Assembly: GCF_014199615.1 (NCBI RefSeq)
Contig: NZ_JACHOB010000002.1
Location: 124,001-188,000, forward strand
Reading direction: 5' to 3'
Length of the DNA stretch: 64,000 nt
From: Parvularcula dongshanensis
GTDB lineage: Bacteria > Pseudomonadota > Alphaproteobacteria > Caulobacterales > Parvularculaceae
Part shown: positions 24,406-33,667 of the stretch, piece by piece
Position numbering within the stretch: the stretch's first letter is position 1
Layout: every line of letters begins with the position of its first letter
Made by a program: the position numbers and the translations under genes
Notes under the pieces: generated by a model
Seen by the model: only the letters and a program-made list of their open reading frames with translations
The model's database searches: none
Told to the model about the DNA's origin: nothing

Positions 24406-24777
24406 TTGTCCCCTGCCCTGCGCCTGACGATCGGCTGCCTCGCGACGGCGCTGTTGGGTCTCGCCACCGTCCATGCGGGGCTGATCGGTCCGTCGCATGG
24501 CGAGGTGTCGGCCAAGCTCGAAGTCGCTGTTACGGCTGCGCTTCTCGCGGAGGGGCATGACTGGGCCGCGGTCCGGATGGACGGCCAGCGGGCGATCCTG
24601 CTCGGCACGGCGCCGAGCGCGGACGCGCTGCGGGAGGCCCGGCGCGTCGCCGTCCGGGCCGTCTCGGTCGGCGGACCCGTCGCGGGCGGGGTGACGGGCG
24701 TCGATATAAGGCAGGCTGATGTCATGCCTGCATCGGACGAAAGAGCGGCGCTGCGCCTGCGGGGAGTCCGGCGGTGA
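24406..24777 (+). CDS. Small membrane-anchored protein with BON-like segment
   Basis: About 123 residues from a TTG at 24406; another in-frame TTG at 24292 would add 38 basic residues, and no ATG is available. An N-terminal hydrophobic helix (LRLTIGCLATALLGLATVHAG) is followed by VTAALLAEGHDWAAVRMDGQ and RAILLGTAPSADALREARRV. This BON-like unit normally precedes an OmpA domain in larger alphaproteobacterial envelope proteins. Here the OmpA domain is absent, so the gene may be a stand-alone BON protein or a shortened relic. It overlaps the next gene by 4 nt. Confidence 0.6.
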   Translation: MSPALRLTIGCLATALLGLATVHAGLIGPSHGEVSAKLEVAVTAALLAEGHDWAAVRMDGQRAILLGTAPSADALREARRVAVRAVSVGGPVAGGVTGVDIRQADVMPASDERAALRLRGVRR

Positions 24778-25160
24778 TCTGGCTGATCGGACAGATGTGG
24801 GCGGCGCTGCTGATCGCCTTCGCGCTCGGGGTCTTCACCGGCTGGTGGGCGCGCCCCCCGCGCGAGCCGCGGCGTCCGGTCCCCCTGCCCGACCCCGGCA
24901 CGGTGCGCAGCGCCGCGCCGCGGCCGGCCCCGCAAGCGCCGCCGCCGCCCGACGGTCCCTTCGACGACCTGACCCGCATTCAGGGCATCGGTCCGCACTA
25001 CGAGCGGCTGCTGCGGGAGAACGGGATCGGGACCTACATCCAGCTCGCCGAGCTGACGGACGCGCAGATCGCCTGGCTCGACGAGAAGCTCGGCGCGGGC
25101 GAGCGGATCAGGCGCGAGGACTGGCCCGGCCAGGCGAAGGCGCTGCTGCGGCGGCTGTGA
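24774..25160 (+). CDS. Membrane-anchored protein with helix-hairpin-helix-like C-terminal domain
   Basis: A 128-residue protein starting at GTG 24774 (GTGA overlap). One N-terminal membrane helix (LIGQMWAALLIAFALGVFTGWW) is followed by a Pro-rich linker and a C-terminal domain (LTRIQGIGPHYERLLRENGI, then IAWLDEKLG, then REDWPGQAKALL). The domain is the helix-hairpin-helix-like fold seen at the end of some NADH dehydrogenase subunit E and ribosomal L21-type fusion proteins. Function unknown. Co-translated with the BON-like gene and followed by a tRNA gene. Confidence 0.75.
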   Translation: MIWLIGQMWAALLIAFALGVFTGWWARPPREPRRPVPLPDPGTVRSAAPRPAPQAPPPPDGPFDDLTRIQGIGPHYERLLRENGIGTYIQLAELTDAQIAWLDEKLGAGERIRREDWPGQAKALLRRL

Positions 25161-25218
25161 GCCCGGGGCCCAAGAGCTTGGGAAGAGCGGCGTTCGGTGC
25201 TACGCGTGACGCCCCGTC

Positions 25219-25291
25219 GGGGGCGTAGCTCAATGGTTAGAGCTGGCGGCTCATAACCGCTAGGTTGGGGGTTCGAGTCCCTCCGCCCCTA
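25219..25291 (+). tRNA. tRNA with CAU anticodon (Ile2 or elongator Met)
   Basis: A complete 73-nt cloverleaf: acceptor GGGGGCG/CGCCCCT (first pair G-U), D arm GCTC-GAGC, anticodon arm GGCGG-CTCATAA-CCGCT, and T arm GGGGG-TTCGAGT-CCCTC. The discriminator is A; CCA is not encoded. The anticodon CAT reads as Met, but the short D loop (AATGGTTA) and the GGCG.CTCATAA.CGCT stem resemble lysidine-modified tRNA-Ile2. The initiator C1:A72 mismatch is absent, so it is not the initiator. It lies 85 nt upstream of uvrC. Confidence 0.93.
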
Positions 25292-25375
25292 CGGGCTCGA
25301 TGATGCCGGGCTTGCCGGAAGGCCCTTCCGGATTCACATGAAGGGTCCGCCCCTTACCGAGCCGTTCTGTCCCGC

Positions 25376-27301
25376 ATGCCCGCCGCAGCCACGAAGCCCG
25401 ATTCCAAGCTCACAGGCTCCGCCCTGATCGCGGACTACGTGAAGCGGCTGCCCGCCAAGCCCGGCGTCTACCGCATGCTGAACGCGTCGGGCGACGTCCT
25501 CTACGTGGGCAAGGCCAAGTCGCTGCGTAACCGCGTCTCGAACTATGCGAGCATGAACGGGCACTCGAACCGCATCGCCCGCATGATCGCCGAGACGCGG
25601 CAGATGGAGTTCGTCGTCACCGAGAGCGAGACCGAGGCGCTCCTGCTCGAGGCGAACCTCATCAAGACGCTGAAGCCGCGCTTCAACGTCCTCCTGCGCG
25701 ACGACAAGAGCTTCTCGAACATCCTGATCGCGACCGACCACGCCGTGCCGCAGATCCTGAAGCATAGGGGCGTTCAGAAGCGGCCCGGGCAGTACTTCGG
25801 CCCCTTCGCGAGCGCGGGCGCGGTCAACCGCACGCTGAACACCATGCAGAAGGCCTTCCTGCTGCGCTCTTGCTCGGACAGCGTCTACGACAGCCGCACC
25901 CGGCCCTGCCTGTTGCACCAGATCAAGCGATGCTCCGCGCCCTGCACCGGCGAGGTGACGAAGGCGGAGTATGACGAGCTTGTGGACGAGGCGCTCGCCT
26001 TCCTGAAGGGCCGCAACCGCGACGTGACCAAGCGGCTGTCGAAGGAGATGGAGGAGGCGTCCGAGCGCATGGAGTTCGAACGCGCCGCGCGCCTGCGCGA
26101 CCGTATCCGCGCGCTCGCCTTCATCCAGGAGACCCAAGGCATCAACACCGCCTCGGTCGGCGAGGCGGACGTCTTCGCGGTCCATGCGGACGGGGGCGCC
26201 GCCTGCGTCCAGGCCTTCTTCTTCCGGGCGGGGCAGAACCTCGGCAACGTGCCCTACTTCCCCAAGGTCGACGACGACGTGCCGACCGGCGAGATCATGG
26301 GCGCCTGGATCGCGCAGTTCTACGACGGGCGGATGCCGCCGGCCTTGATCCTGCTGTCCGAGGACGTGCCCGAGCGCGAGCTTCTCGCCGAGGCGCTGAC
26401 GATCAAGGCGGGGCGGAAGGTCGAGATCCTGGTCCCCGCCCGGGGCGACCGGCGCGAGTTGACGCGCCACGCCCTGATGAACGCGCGCGAGGCGCTGGGC
26501 CGCAAGCTGTCGGACACGCAGAGCCAACGCAAGCTGATGGCGGAGCTACAAGAAACGCTGGGCCTGTCCGCCCCGCCCCGCCGGGTCGAGTGCTACGACA
26601 ACTCCCACCTCGGCGGGACGGGCCAGGTCGGCGCGATGATCGTCTCCGACGAGGAGGGCTTCGCGCGGGCGAAGTACCGCAAGTTCAACATCAAGGACGA
26701 GACGCTGTCGGCGGGCGACGACTTCGGCATGATGCGCGAGGTGATGAAGCGCCGCTTCTCGCGCCTCCTCAAGGAATCGAAGCCCGGCGACGACGACTGG
26801 CCGAGCCTCGTCGTGATCGACGGCGGCGAGGGCCAGCTGGGCGCCGCGCGCTGGGCGATGGCCGCGGCGGGCATCACCGTGGGCACGAACACCGCCGAGG
26901 GCGAGGTCGCCCTCGTCTCGATCTCGAAGCCCCGCCGCGAGACCGCCTCCGGCGCCCGCGTCGCGGACCGCTCGGCGAGCGCCGCGGCCGAGCAGATCCA
27001 CATGCCGGGGCGGCAGACCTTCCTGCTGCCCCCGCGCAGCCCGGTCCTCTACTACCTGCAGCGCCTACGGGACGAGGCGCACCGCTTCGTCATCGGCGCG
27101 CAGAAGGCGAAGCGCGCGCAGGAGATGAAGCGCAACCCGCTGGACGCGATCGAAGGCGTGGGGGCCGGCCGCAAGAAGGCGCTCCTGAACCACTTCGGCA
27201 GCGCGAAGGCCGTCGCGCGGGCGAAAAGGGCGGATTTGGAGGCCGTGGACGGCATTTCCGAGCAGCTTGCCGAGCGCATCTACGACCACTTCCACGGCTG
27301 A
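25376..27301 (+). CDS. uvrC: UvrABC system protein C
   Basis: A 641-residue excision nuclease subunit. The N-terminal GIY-YIG nuclease (PAKPGVYRML, DVLYVGKAKSLRNRV) makes the 3' cut. A Cys cluster (CLLHQIKRCSAPCTG), the UVR domain that binds UvrB (EEASERMEFERAARLRDRI), the RNase H-like nuclease for the 5' cut (CYDNSHLGGTGQVG) and C-terminal tandem HhH motifs (IEGVGAGRKKALLNHFG) follow. It acts in nucleotide excision repair. It is monocistronic, after the CAU tRNA. Length and motifs are normal. Confidence 0.98.
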   Translation: MPAAATKPDSKLTGSALIADYVKRLPAKPGVYRMLNASGDVLYVGKAKSLRNRVSNYASMNGHSNRIARMIAETRQMEFVVTESETEALLLEANLIKTLKPRFNVLLRDDKSFSNILIATDHAVPQILKHRGVQKRPGQYFGPFASAGAVNRTLNTMQKAFLLRSCSDSVYDSRTRPCLLHQIKRCSAPCTGEVTKAEYDELVDEALAFLKGRNRDVTKRLSKEMEEASERMEFERAARLRDRIRALAFIQETQGINTASVGEADVFAVHADGGAACVQAFFFRAGQNLGNVPYFPKVDDDVPTGEIMGAWIAQFYDGRMPPALILLSEDVPERELLAEALTIKAGRKVEILVPARGDRRELTRHALMNAREALGRKLSDTQSQRKLMAELQETLGLSAPPRRVECYDNSHLGGTGQVGAMIVSDEEGFARAKYRKFNIKDETLSAGDDFGMMREVMKRRFSRLLKESKPGDDDWPSLVVIDGGEGQLGAARWAMAAAGITVGTNTAEGEVALVSISKPRRETASGARVADRSASAAAEQIHMPGRQTFLLPPRSPVLYYLQRLRDEAHRFVIGAQKAKRAQEMKRNPLDAIEGVGAGRKKALLNHFGSAKAVARAKRADLEAVDGISEQLAERIYDHFHG

Positions 27302-27313
27302 CGGACCGGTGGG

Positions 27314-27838
27314 CTAGCCGGCGGCGTCCGGTTCGGCGATCCTGATCACCTTCGCCGGGATCCCGACCGCGACGCCGTAGGGGGGCACGTCGGACAGGAC
27401 GACGGCATTGGCACCAATCGCGGCGTTGTCGCCGATCTGCACGCCCCCGAGGATCGCGGCGCCCGGTCCGACGTCGACGCCGTTCCCCAGCCGGGGCAAG
27501 CCTCCCTTGCCGTTCGTGCCGATCGTCACGCCCTGCATGACCAGGCAGTTCACGCCGAGTTCGGCCTCCGGATGAATCACGATCCCGAACGGGTGCGGCA
27601 TGAGGAGGCCGCCGCCCGCGTTCAGCGTGAGGGGAACCTCGGACGAGCAGACTGCCGACCAGAAGCGGTGCCGTAGGACCGCCGCGACGCGGCCCAGGCG
27701 GGAACCGGCCCGCTGATAGTCGCGGACGGCGCCGATCAGTCGGCGGCTCGGCTCCCACCACCGCTCGGCGCGCTCGCGGGACCAGTCCGGAACGGGCGAG
27801 GAGGCGTGACGGGTCGCAGAAGGGGGAGTCTCGAGCAC
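27314..27838 (-). CDS. Hexapeptide-repeat O-acetyltransferase (serine acetyltransferase-like)
   Basis: A 174-residue protein starting at GTG 27838. The C-terminal left-handed beta helix has the CysE-type catalytic stretch HPFGIVIHPEAELG, VMQGVTIGTNGKGG and GNGVDVGPGAAILGG, ending in VPPYGVAVGIPAKV. The N-terminal helical region is shorter than in CysE, as in polysaccharide-modifying acetyltransferases of this family. It transfers acetyl from acetyl-CoA to a hydroxyl; serine or a sugar are both possible. It is convergent with uvrC and stands alone. Confidence 0.87.
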   Translation of the reverse strand: MLETPPSATRHASSPVPDWSRERAERWWEPSRRLIGAVRDYQRAGSRLGRVAAVLRHRFWSAVCSSEVPLTLNAGGGLLMPHPFGIVIHPEAELGVNCLVMQGVTIGTNGKGGLPRLGNGVDVGPGAAILGGVQIGDNAAIGANAVVLSDVPPYGVAVGIPAKVIRIAEPDAAG

Positions 27839-27963
27839 GGGCTTCCTCTATCGCGGCGGGAGGATACGGGAAAATCGCGCGCGCCGCAGCAGACGCGCGC
27901 CGGACAGGCCCGCCTCTTGCGTGTTAGAGGTTAATTCCGCCTTGGGGGCACGAGGGAGAAACG

Positions 27964-29100
27964 ATGCCGGACGGCTACAAGGTTGACACCGACTTCGCCG
28001 AGGAACGAGCGGCGCGGCGGTCGACGGCGACTTGGCCGATGATCGGCTTGTTCCTGATCGCGATGGTCGGCGTCTTCATCTACGCCAAGGCGCTCCTGAT
28101 GCCGGTGATGTTCGCCTTCCTGCTGGCGCTCACCTTCAGCCCGATCCGCCGCGTCCTCGAACGCCTTCACATCCCGTCGGGCATCACGGCTCTCTTGATC
28201 GTCGTCGGCCTCCTTGCCGGGCTCGTCGGCTTGGTGGCCGGACTGTCGGCACCGGTTTCGAGCTACATCGCCAATGCGCCGGAGATCCTCGAGCAGGCCG
28301 AAAGCAAGCTGCGCGACGTCTCCGACACGGTCAGCCAGGTCGCGGAAGCCGGCGACAGCATCGAGTTGCTGTCGAAGGAGGGCACGGACTCGCCTCAGGA
28401 AGTCGTGGTCGCCGAACCCGGCGTCGTCGAGAAGATCGCCGCCATCGCGCCCTTCATCCTGGCGCAGACCGTGCTGACGCTCGTCCTCCTCTTCTTCATC
28501 CTCGCCTCGGGCGACATGTTCTACGAGAAGATCGTCCACTCGATCGGCCGGTTCCGGGACAAGCGGCGCGCGGTGCAGATCATCTACGACATCGAGGCGA
28601 AGCTCAGCCGCTACTTCTTCACGATCACCGTCATCAACGCGGGCCTGGGCGTCGCGATCGGCCTCGCCATGTGGTCGATCGGCATGCCGAACCCGCTCCT
28701 CTTCGGGGTCGCCGCCTTCGTCTTCAACTTCATCCCCTATCTCGGCGCGCTCGCCGGCATCGCGCTTTGCACCGTGATCGGCCTCATCACCTTCGACACG
28801 ATCGGTCAGGCAGCCTTCGCGGGCTTCCTCTTCTTCGCCCTCACCTCGCTCGAGGGACAGTTCGTCACGCCCTACGCCGTCGGGCGCAGCCTCAAGCTGA
28901 ACACCGTGGTCGTGTTCCTCGCGGTCGCCTTCTGGGGCTGGGCTTGGTCGGTGATCGGCATGATCGTGGCGATGCCGATCCTGATCGCCGTCCGCGCCTT
29001 CTCGGAGCACATCCCGAAGCTGCGCGGGCTCGGCGACTTCCTCTCGGCCCGGCACGCCGAACTCGAGCCGCCGCGCTCGGAGAAGCCGATAGAAGCCTGA
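27964..29100 (+). CDS. AI-2E family transporter (PerM/YdiK-like)
   Basis: A 378-residue membrane protein, with GAGGGAGAAACG just before the ATG. About eight helices are seen: two at the N-terminus, a central soluble segment (residues about 95-160), then the conserved core [36 protein letters not shown] and [20 protein letters not shown]. Members export autoinducer-2 or act as Na+/H+ antiporters, and many are unassigned. Divergent from the acetyltransferase gene; 43 nt upstream of cobT. Confidence 0.92.
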   Translation: MPDGYKVDTDFAEERAARRSTATWPMIGLFLIAMVGVFIYAKALLMPVMFAFLLALTFSPIRRVLERLHIPSGITALLIVVGLLAGLVGLVAGLSAPVSSYIANAPEILEQAESKLRDVSDTVSQVAEAGDSIELLSKEGTDSPQEVVVAEPGVVEKIAAIAPFILAQTVLTLVLLFFILASGDMFYEKIVHSIGRFRDKRRAVQIIYDIEAKLSRYFFTITVINAGLGVAIGLAMWSIGMPNPLLFGVAAFVFNFIPYLGALAGIALCTVIGLITFDTIGQAAFAGFLFFALTSLEGQFVTPYAVGRSLKLNTVVVFLAVAFWGWAWSVIGMIVAMPILIAVRAFSEHIPKLRGLGDFLSARHAELEPPRSEKPIEA

Positions 29101-29143
29101 TCGTCCCTGGCCAGACAGGGCCGCGAGGCTTACCTCGCAGACC

Positions 29144-30994
29144 ATGTCGTCTGCACCCGAGACACCGACCGACCGCTTCAAGCGCGTGCTGACCGGCGCG
29201 ACGCGCGCCCTGTCCGCCGAGCGGGACGTGGAGGTCCGCTATGGCGGCGACGCGCCGCTGGTCGAGGGCGCGAACGCGCGCCTTCCCCTGCCCCCGCGCA
29301 AGCTCGACCGGCGCAAGGTGGCGATCAGCCGGGGGCATGCCGACGCGGCCGCCCTGCGCCTCGCCCATCACGACGCCCGCCTTCACGCTTCGCTCGCCCC
29401 GCAGAACGGCGAGGGCCGAGCGGTCTTCGCCGCCCTCGAGGCGATGCGGATCGAGGCGATCGGCGCCAACGCCCTGCCGGGCGTCGGCGACAACCTCGAC
29501 GCCGCCCTCGCCCGCAGCCTCGAGGAGAAGGGCTATCAGCGGATGGAGGACCGCCAGGACGTCCCCCTGACGGACATCATCGGCCTCCTCGCACGCGAAC
29601 GCATGACCGGTCGTCCCGTCCCCGCGCCCGCGCGCAAGCTCGTCGACGCCTGGCGCGAAGAGGTGGAACGCAAGGCCGGTCCCGCGCTCGACGCCCTCGC
29701 CGAGCACGCGGCGCAGGACAGTCAGGACGCCTTCGCCCAGCTCGCCCGCCGCCTGATCGACGACCTCGACCTCGGCGACGAGCGCGGCGAGGACGAGACC
29801 GAGGAGGAAGGCGAGGACGATGCGCCCACGGAGGAGGGCGACAAGAACGAACGGGACGAGCGCGACGACGAGCAGGACGACGGCGCCGCCGACGAGCCGG
29901 AGGACGAGACCCCCGACTTCGGCGAGCAGCCTTCCTCGGAGAGCGAACCGTCCGAGGAACTGACCGACGCGCAGGAAAGCCCCGCCGAGCAGGACGACGA
30001 CCAGCTTCAGGCGGGCGTCTCGCGGCCCGACTTCGCGGGCGATTCAGGCTCGCGCTACGCCCCCTACACGACCGAGTTCGACCAGATCGCGGCGGCGACG
30101 GAGCTTTGCGATCCGAGCGAGCTCGGGCGTCTTAGAGCCACCTTGGACGGCCAGCTCGACACCATGCACGCGGTCATCGCCCGGCTCGCCAATCGGCTTC
30201 ACCGGCGCCTTTTGGCCCAGCAGAGCCGGGCCTGGCAGTTCGACCTCGACGAAGGCGTGCTCGACGCCGCACGCCTCGCCCGCGTGGTCGTCGATCCGAT
30301 GCAGCCCTTGAGCTTCAAGCAGGAGAAGGATCAGGAGTTCAAGGACACGATCGTCACCCTGCTGATCGACAACTCCGGGAGCATGCGGGGCCGTCCCATC
30401 ACGGTCGCGGCGATCTGCGCGGACATCCTGACCCGAACGCTGGAGCGCTGCGGCGTGCGGGTCGAGGTGCTCGGCTTCACGACCAAGGGTTGGAAGGGCG
30501 GTCAGACCCGCGAGAAGTGGGTCGTGGACGGACGGCCGAAGAACCCGGGGCGCCTCAACGACCTCCGCCACATCATCTACAAGCCCGCCTCCGTGCCCTA
30601 TCGCCGCTCGCGCGACAGCCTCGGCCTGATGCTGAAGGAAGGGCTCCTCAAGGAGAACATCGACGGCGAGGCGCTGCTCTGGGCGCATGAGCGCCTGCTC
30701 GGCCGGCCCGAGGCGCGTCGGATCCTGATGGTGATCTCGGACGGGGCGCCCGTCGACGACGCGACGTCCAGCGCGAATGGCGGCGCCTACCTCGAACGGC
30801 ACCTGCGCGAGGTCATCGGCTTCATCGAGACGGCCTCGCCGGTCGAACTCCTCGCGATCGGGATCGGACACGACGTCACGCGGTTCTATCGCCGTGCCCT
30901 GACGATCGCGGACGTCGACCAGCTCGCAGGCGCCATCACGGAGCAGCTGGCCGCACTGTTCGAGGCGGACACGCCCGCGACGGGCCGCCGGTGA
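29144..30994 (+). CDS. cobT: Cobaltochelatase subunit CobT
   Basis: A 616-residue protein. The N-terminal helical domain ([20 protein letters not shown]) is followed by a very acidic linker at residues about 205-300, rich in Asp/Glu. A C-terminal von Willebrand A domain has the MIDAS motif [13 protein letters not shown] near residue 408 and [10 protein letters not shown]. CobT pairs with the AAA+ subunit CobS to drive cobalt insertion by CobN in aerobic cobalamin synthesis. Many alphaproteobacteria carry cobST away from other cob genes. Here cobS is not adjacent, and the preceding gene is a permease. Confidence 0.93.
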   Translation: MSSAPETPTDRFKRVLTGATRALSAERDVEVRYGGDAPLVEGANARLPLPPRKLDRRKVAISRGHADAAALRLAHHDARLHASLAPQNGEGRAVFAALEAMRIEAIGANALPGVGDNLDAALARSLEEKGYQRMEDRQDVPLTDIIGLLARERMTGRPVPAPARKLVDAWREEVERKAGPALDALAEHAAQDSQDAFAQLARRLIDDLDLGDERGEDETEEEGEDDAPTEEGDKNERDERDDEQDDGAADEPEDETPDFGEQPSSESEPSEELTDAQESPAEQDDDQLQAGVSRPDFAGDSGSRYAPYTTEFDQIAAATELCDPSELGRLRATLDGQLDTMHAVIARLANRLHRRLLAQQSRAWQFDLDEGVLDAARLARVVVDPMQPLSFKQEKDQEFKDTIVTLLIDNSGSMRGRPITVAAICADILTRTLERCGVRVEVLGFTTKGWKGGQTREKWVVDGRPKNPGRLNDLRHIIYKPASVPYRRSRDSLGLMLKEGLLKENIDGEALLWAHERLLGRPEARRILMVISDGAPVDDATSSANGGAYLERHLREVIGFIETASPVELLAIGIGHDVTRFYRRALTIADVDQLAGAITEQLAALFEADTPATGRR

Positions 30995-31974
30995 TCCTCG
31001 CTCTCCTCGCGCTCGTAGGGCCGATCGACGTGCGCTCCGAGCCCTTCCCGGCCCTCGACGAGCCGCGGCAAAGCGGTTGCCTCGTCGTGCGGGACGCGAT
31101 CACGCTGACCGGCAGCGCGCCCTTCGGCGGGTACTCGGATATCCTCCTGGACGCGGAAGGCGGCAGCGCGCTCGCGATCTCCGATACGGGCCACGTCCTG
31201 CCCCTCGCCCTGACCTTCGACGCCGAAGGCGACGTCACGGCGGCGACGGCGTCCCGATGGCATCCGATGATCGACGCCCAAGGCCGCACGCTCGACAAGC
31301 AGACGGGAGACGCGGAGGGATTGGCGCCCGTCGCGGACGGCTACGTCGTCACGTTCGAGGGCGAGGACCGGCTCGTGCCCATGACGGCGAAGGGCAGGCT
31401 CGGCGCAGCGCAAGCCCCGGCCGAGGAGGACGAAGACGTCCTGGGCGCGAACTCGGGCTTCGAGGGCCTCGCGCGCCTTCGGGACGGCAGCCTCATCGCG
31501 ATCTCGGAGGGCAAGCGGGACGGCTTGGCGATCGTCCGCTCGGGACGGCAGGACGAGGCGTTCTCGGCGTGGCGAAGGTCGGCCTACAGGCCCGCCGAGG
31601 ACTTCGCGGTGACGGCGGTGCGCCAGGACGCGGCGTCGGGCGACCTCTTCGTCCTGGAGCGGGCCTGGTCGCCCTGGCGCGGGGCGCGGGCTCGGCTCGT
31701 CCGGGTGCCGGAAGACCGAATCGGCGACGCGGTCGTCGAGGGCGAGGCGCTCGGAAGGCTCGGCTTCCTCGAAGGGATCGACAACATGGAGGGGATGGAC
31801 CTCGCCCCCGCGCCGGACGGCAGCCTTCGTCTCTACCTCTTGTCGGACGACAACGTCTCGCCGGTCCAGCGCACTGTGCTGATGACGGTCGGCCTCGCGG
31901 CGGGCTGCGGCTCAGGCGCCGCCGAGGCCGCCGCGGGGACGGATGCGCCGGCGCAGGAGCCGGTAGAGGACTAG
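30991..31974 (+). CDS. Phytase-like esterase-family protein
   Basis: A 327-residue beta-propeller-like protein starting at GTG 30991, overlapping the cobT stop as GTGA. Features of the esterase-like phytase family are [21 protein letters not shown] near residue 45, [38 protein letters not shown], and [20 protein letters not shown] with LLSDDN. The N-terminus [13 protein letters not shown] looks like a short signal peptide, so a periplasmic location is likely. Substrate is unknown. Its 3' end overlaps the convergent membrane gene by 63 nt. Confidence 0.85.
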   Translation: MILALLALVGPIDVRSEPFPALDEPRQSGCLVVRDAITLTGSAPFGGYSDILLDAEGGSALAISDTGHVLPLALTFDAEGDVTAATASRWHPMIDAQGRTLDKQTGDAEGLAPVADGYVVTFEGEDRLVPMTAKGRLGAAQAPAEEDEDVLGANSGFEGLARLRDGSLIAISEGKRDGLAIVRSGRQDEAFSAWRRSAYRPAEDFAVTAVRQDAASGDLFVLERAWSPWRGARARLVRVPEDRIGDAVVEGEALGRLGFLEGIDNMEGMDLAPAPDGSLRLYLLSDDNVSPVQRTVLMTVGLAAGCGSGAAEAAAGTDAPAQEPVED

Positions 31975-32679
31975 GAAGGCGGCGGCGGCCAGGACCTTGA
32001 GGCAGAAGTCGAGGAACATCCACGACGCCCACGGCACGTCCGCCCCGCCATAGGCGATCGGGAAGAAGAGCGCGACCTCCACGCCGAATCCGAACAGCGC
32101 GCCGTAGAAGGGCGCGCGCCACCAGGCGCTGCCCCGCACCGTGTCGTAGACCTGGATCGCCACCTGCTGCCCCGTGAACCAAGCGACGATGACGCCGAGC
32201 ACGTAGCGCATGGGCGGCATGTCGGCCTCGGTCAGCTGCGGCGCGAGGTAGACGAGCATGACGGCGGACAGGCCGACCGCAAGGATCCAAGACAGGCCTT
32301 GAACGCGGGTGACGACCAGCGCGCCGTAACGACGGGTGAGGAGGATGAGAAGGAAGATCGACGCCGCAAGCAGCGCCTCGCCTCGGCTGACCCACTGGCT
32401 CGCCCGGAGGGCGTCGTTGTGGACCCAGCCGTCGAACCAGCCGAGCGGCAGGTCGAGCGTGATGAGCGCGGCGAGAAGGAGCGGCAGGACGAAGACGCTG
32501 AGGCCGGCAACGAGGCCGAGGCGGCGCAGTCCTTCTTGAAGACGGCGCACCGCACGGGCGCGGGCGGTGTAGTCCTCGCGCCGGTCCTGCTCACCGATCA
32601 GCAGGTCCTGGATGCTCGCCAGGTTGCGCTCGGCGAGGCGCGAAGCCCCGCTTCGGTTCAAGGTCGCACTCGCCGTCAT
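31912..32679 (-). CDS. VUT-family-like membrane protein (possible queuosine-precursor transporter)
   Basis: A 255-residue protein starting at ATG 32679 with GGAGG 5 nt upstream; a TTG 36 nt further up is weaker. Six or seven membrane helices follow a soluble N-terminus. The region VIVAWFTGQQVAIQVYDTVR, FYGALFGFGVEVALFFPIAY and [18 protein letters not shown] resembles the YhhQ/VUT family, whose members import queuosine precursors. The N-terminal half is less typical, so this is a moderate call. Its last 63 nt overlap the convergent phytase-like gene. Confidence 0.72.
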   Translation of the reverse strand: MTASATLNRSGASRLAERNLASIQDLLIGEQDRREDYTARARAVRRLQEGLRRLGLVAGLSVFVLPLLLAALITLDLPLGWFDGWVHNDALRASQWVSRGEALLAASIFLLILLTRRYGALVVTRVQGLSWILAVGLSAVMLVYLAPQLTEADMPPMRYVLGVIVAWFTGQQVAIQVYDTVRGSAWWRAPFYGALFGFGVEVALFFPIAYGGADVPWASWMFLDFCLKVLAAAAFLVLYRLLRRRIRPRGGLGGA

Positions 32680-32722
32680 GCCGCCCTCCGCTTCGTCCGG
32701 CGGCAGCCCGGTCAAGAGCGGG

Positions 32723-33001
32723 TCAGCCGGCCGCGACGATGTCGCGCTTCACCTTGCGGGCACGATCCGAGAGGACGTCGTCCTTTGCCTTGGCGAGGAA
32801 CGCGTCGAGACCGCCCACATGGTCGACCGAACGCAAGGCGTGTGCCGAGATGCGGAACTTGAAGCTGCGCTCGAGCTTGTCGCTCATCAGCGTGACCTTG
32901 CACAGGTTCGGCAGGAAGCGACGCTTGGTCTTGTTGTTGGCGTGAGACACGTTGTGGCCCGTGATGGGACCTTTACCGGTGAACTCGCAGACGCGGGACA
33001 T
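32723..33001 (-). CDS. rpmB: 50S ribosomal protein L28
   Basis: A 92-residue L28 with the diagnostic [20 protein letters not shown] and [12 protein letters not shown] at the N-terminus and [20 protein letters not shown] in the middle. It is an alphaproteobacterial-length form without the zinc-binding Cys set of other L28 types. It is transcribed alone from a good promoter about 50-80 nt upstream, and the VUT-like gene follows 43 nt downstream. Confidence 0.98.
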   Translation of the reverse strand: MSRVCEFTGKGPITGHNVSHANNKTKRRFLPNLCKVTLMSDKLERSFKFRISAHALRSVDHVGGLDAFLAKAKDDVLSDRARKVKRDIVAAG

Positions 33002-33051
33002 GGGAAACCTCGAAGGCGGGCGGCGGGTGCCGGAAATGAAAATGAGCGCGG

Positions 33052-33080
33052 CTGCTAGCGTCGGGGCGCCGAACGGTCAA
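33052..33080 (-). promoter_or_regulatory. Promoter of rpmB
   Basis: On the reverse strand TTGACC (33080-33075) is separated by 17 nt from TAGCAG (33057-33052), within the context GCTAGCA. This fits the alphaproteobacterial housekeeping form TTGAC-n17-GCTA. It predicts a leader of about 45 nt before the rpmB ATG. Seen by inspection only. Confidence 0.55.
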
Positions 33081-33667
33081 GTTGGAGGATCGGGGATGCC
33101 GTGCAGCCCTTCTCGTCCGCTGCGCGGTGATAGCATGGTCCGGCGGATCCGCGCGCGGCTCGCCGCAGCGAGAGGCAGGGAAGACGATACTGTAGCTACG
33201 GCGTTCGGGGATCCTACTGCCTAGACCGCACGCGGTCGCACGGCTTCTTCGCAGGCCCTGGCTAGAGTTCGCCCTGCTGCCATGGGACCGAAGGAGGAGA
33301 AAAGCGGCGAACCAGCCCCTGTCCCTTCAGCCGAAGCCATGCGGCGACGAACGGGAAGGTCAGGCGGCCGTCCCACCCCCGGTTGCCCGCCGCGCAGACA
33401 GAACGGCATGGGCGGCGCGGGCAGGGATAAGCCTAGAGCCCCCGCGATGCGAGGCTGAGCGATCATCAGCGCGTCGCGTTTCCGTGGCTCATAGAACCGA
33501 TGGCAGACTTGCCATGACCTTCCGACGCTTCCCAAGCCTCGACCCAGAATGAAAACCAGCGCACTGCCCGCCCCCCTTGGAAAAACGCAAGGTCAGTTCA
33601 AGGACGTGTAGACCTCAGATTAACCGGCACGTTGCAAGCGGAGGTGGTTGTCGAGAGAGCGCTACCG
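33081..33667 (+). other. 587-nt gene-free region, holds repeat copy B
   Basis: It lies between the divergent rpmB and two-repeat lipoprotein genes. Repeat copy B occupies 33115-33439. The remaining 33440-33667 is less GC-rich than the neighbourhood and has no convincing gene. A 104-codon reverse open frame at 33221-33535 has no ribosome site and is not conserved in register in copy A. I see no clear promoter for the lipoprotein gene. Confidence 0.65.
33115..33439 (+). repeat. Dispersed intergenic element, copy B
   Basis: The counterpart of 19854-20198. Block one (33115-33171) folds as GCGCGG...CCGCGC and contains the 23-nt exact core (33149-33171). Block two runs from GTCAG at 33359 to TAGAGC at 33439 and contains GGGATAAG at 33424-33431. 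It is about 20 nt shorter than copy A, the difference lying just after block one. Its left edge is 35 nt upstream of the rpmB promoter. Confidence 0.65.

Noticed and set aside
29760-30060. Low-complexity acidic stretch in cobT as an insertion
   Set aside because: An acidic linker before the von Willebrand A domain is normal for CobT.
33221-33535. 104-codon reverse open frame in repeat copy B
   Set aside because: No ribosome site, the frame is not kept in copy A, and the conserved block of the repeat extends past its stop.
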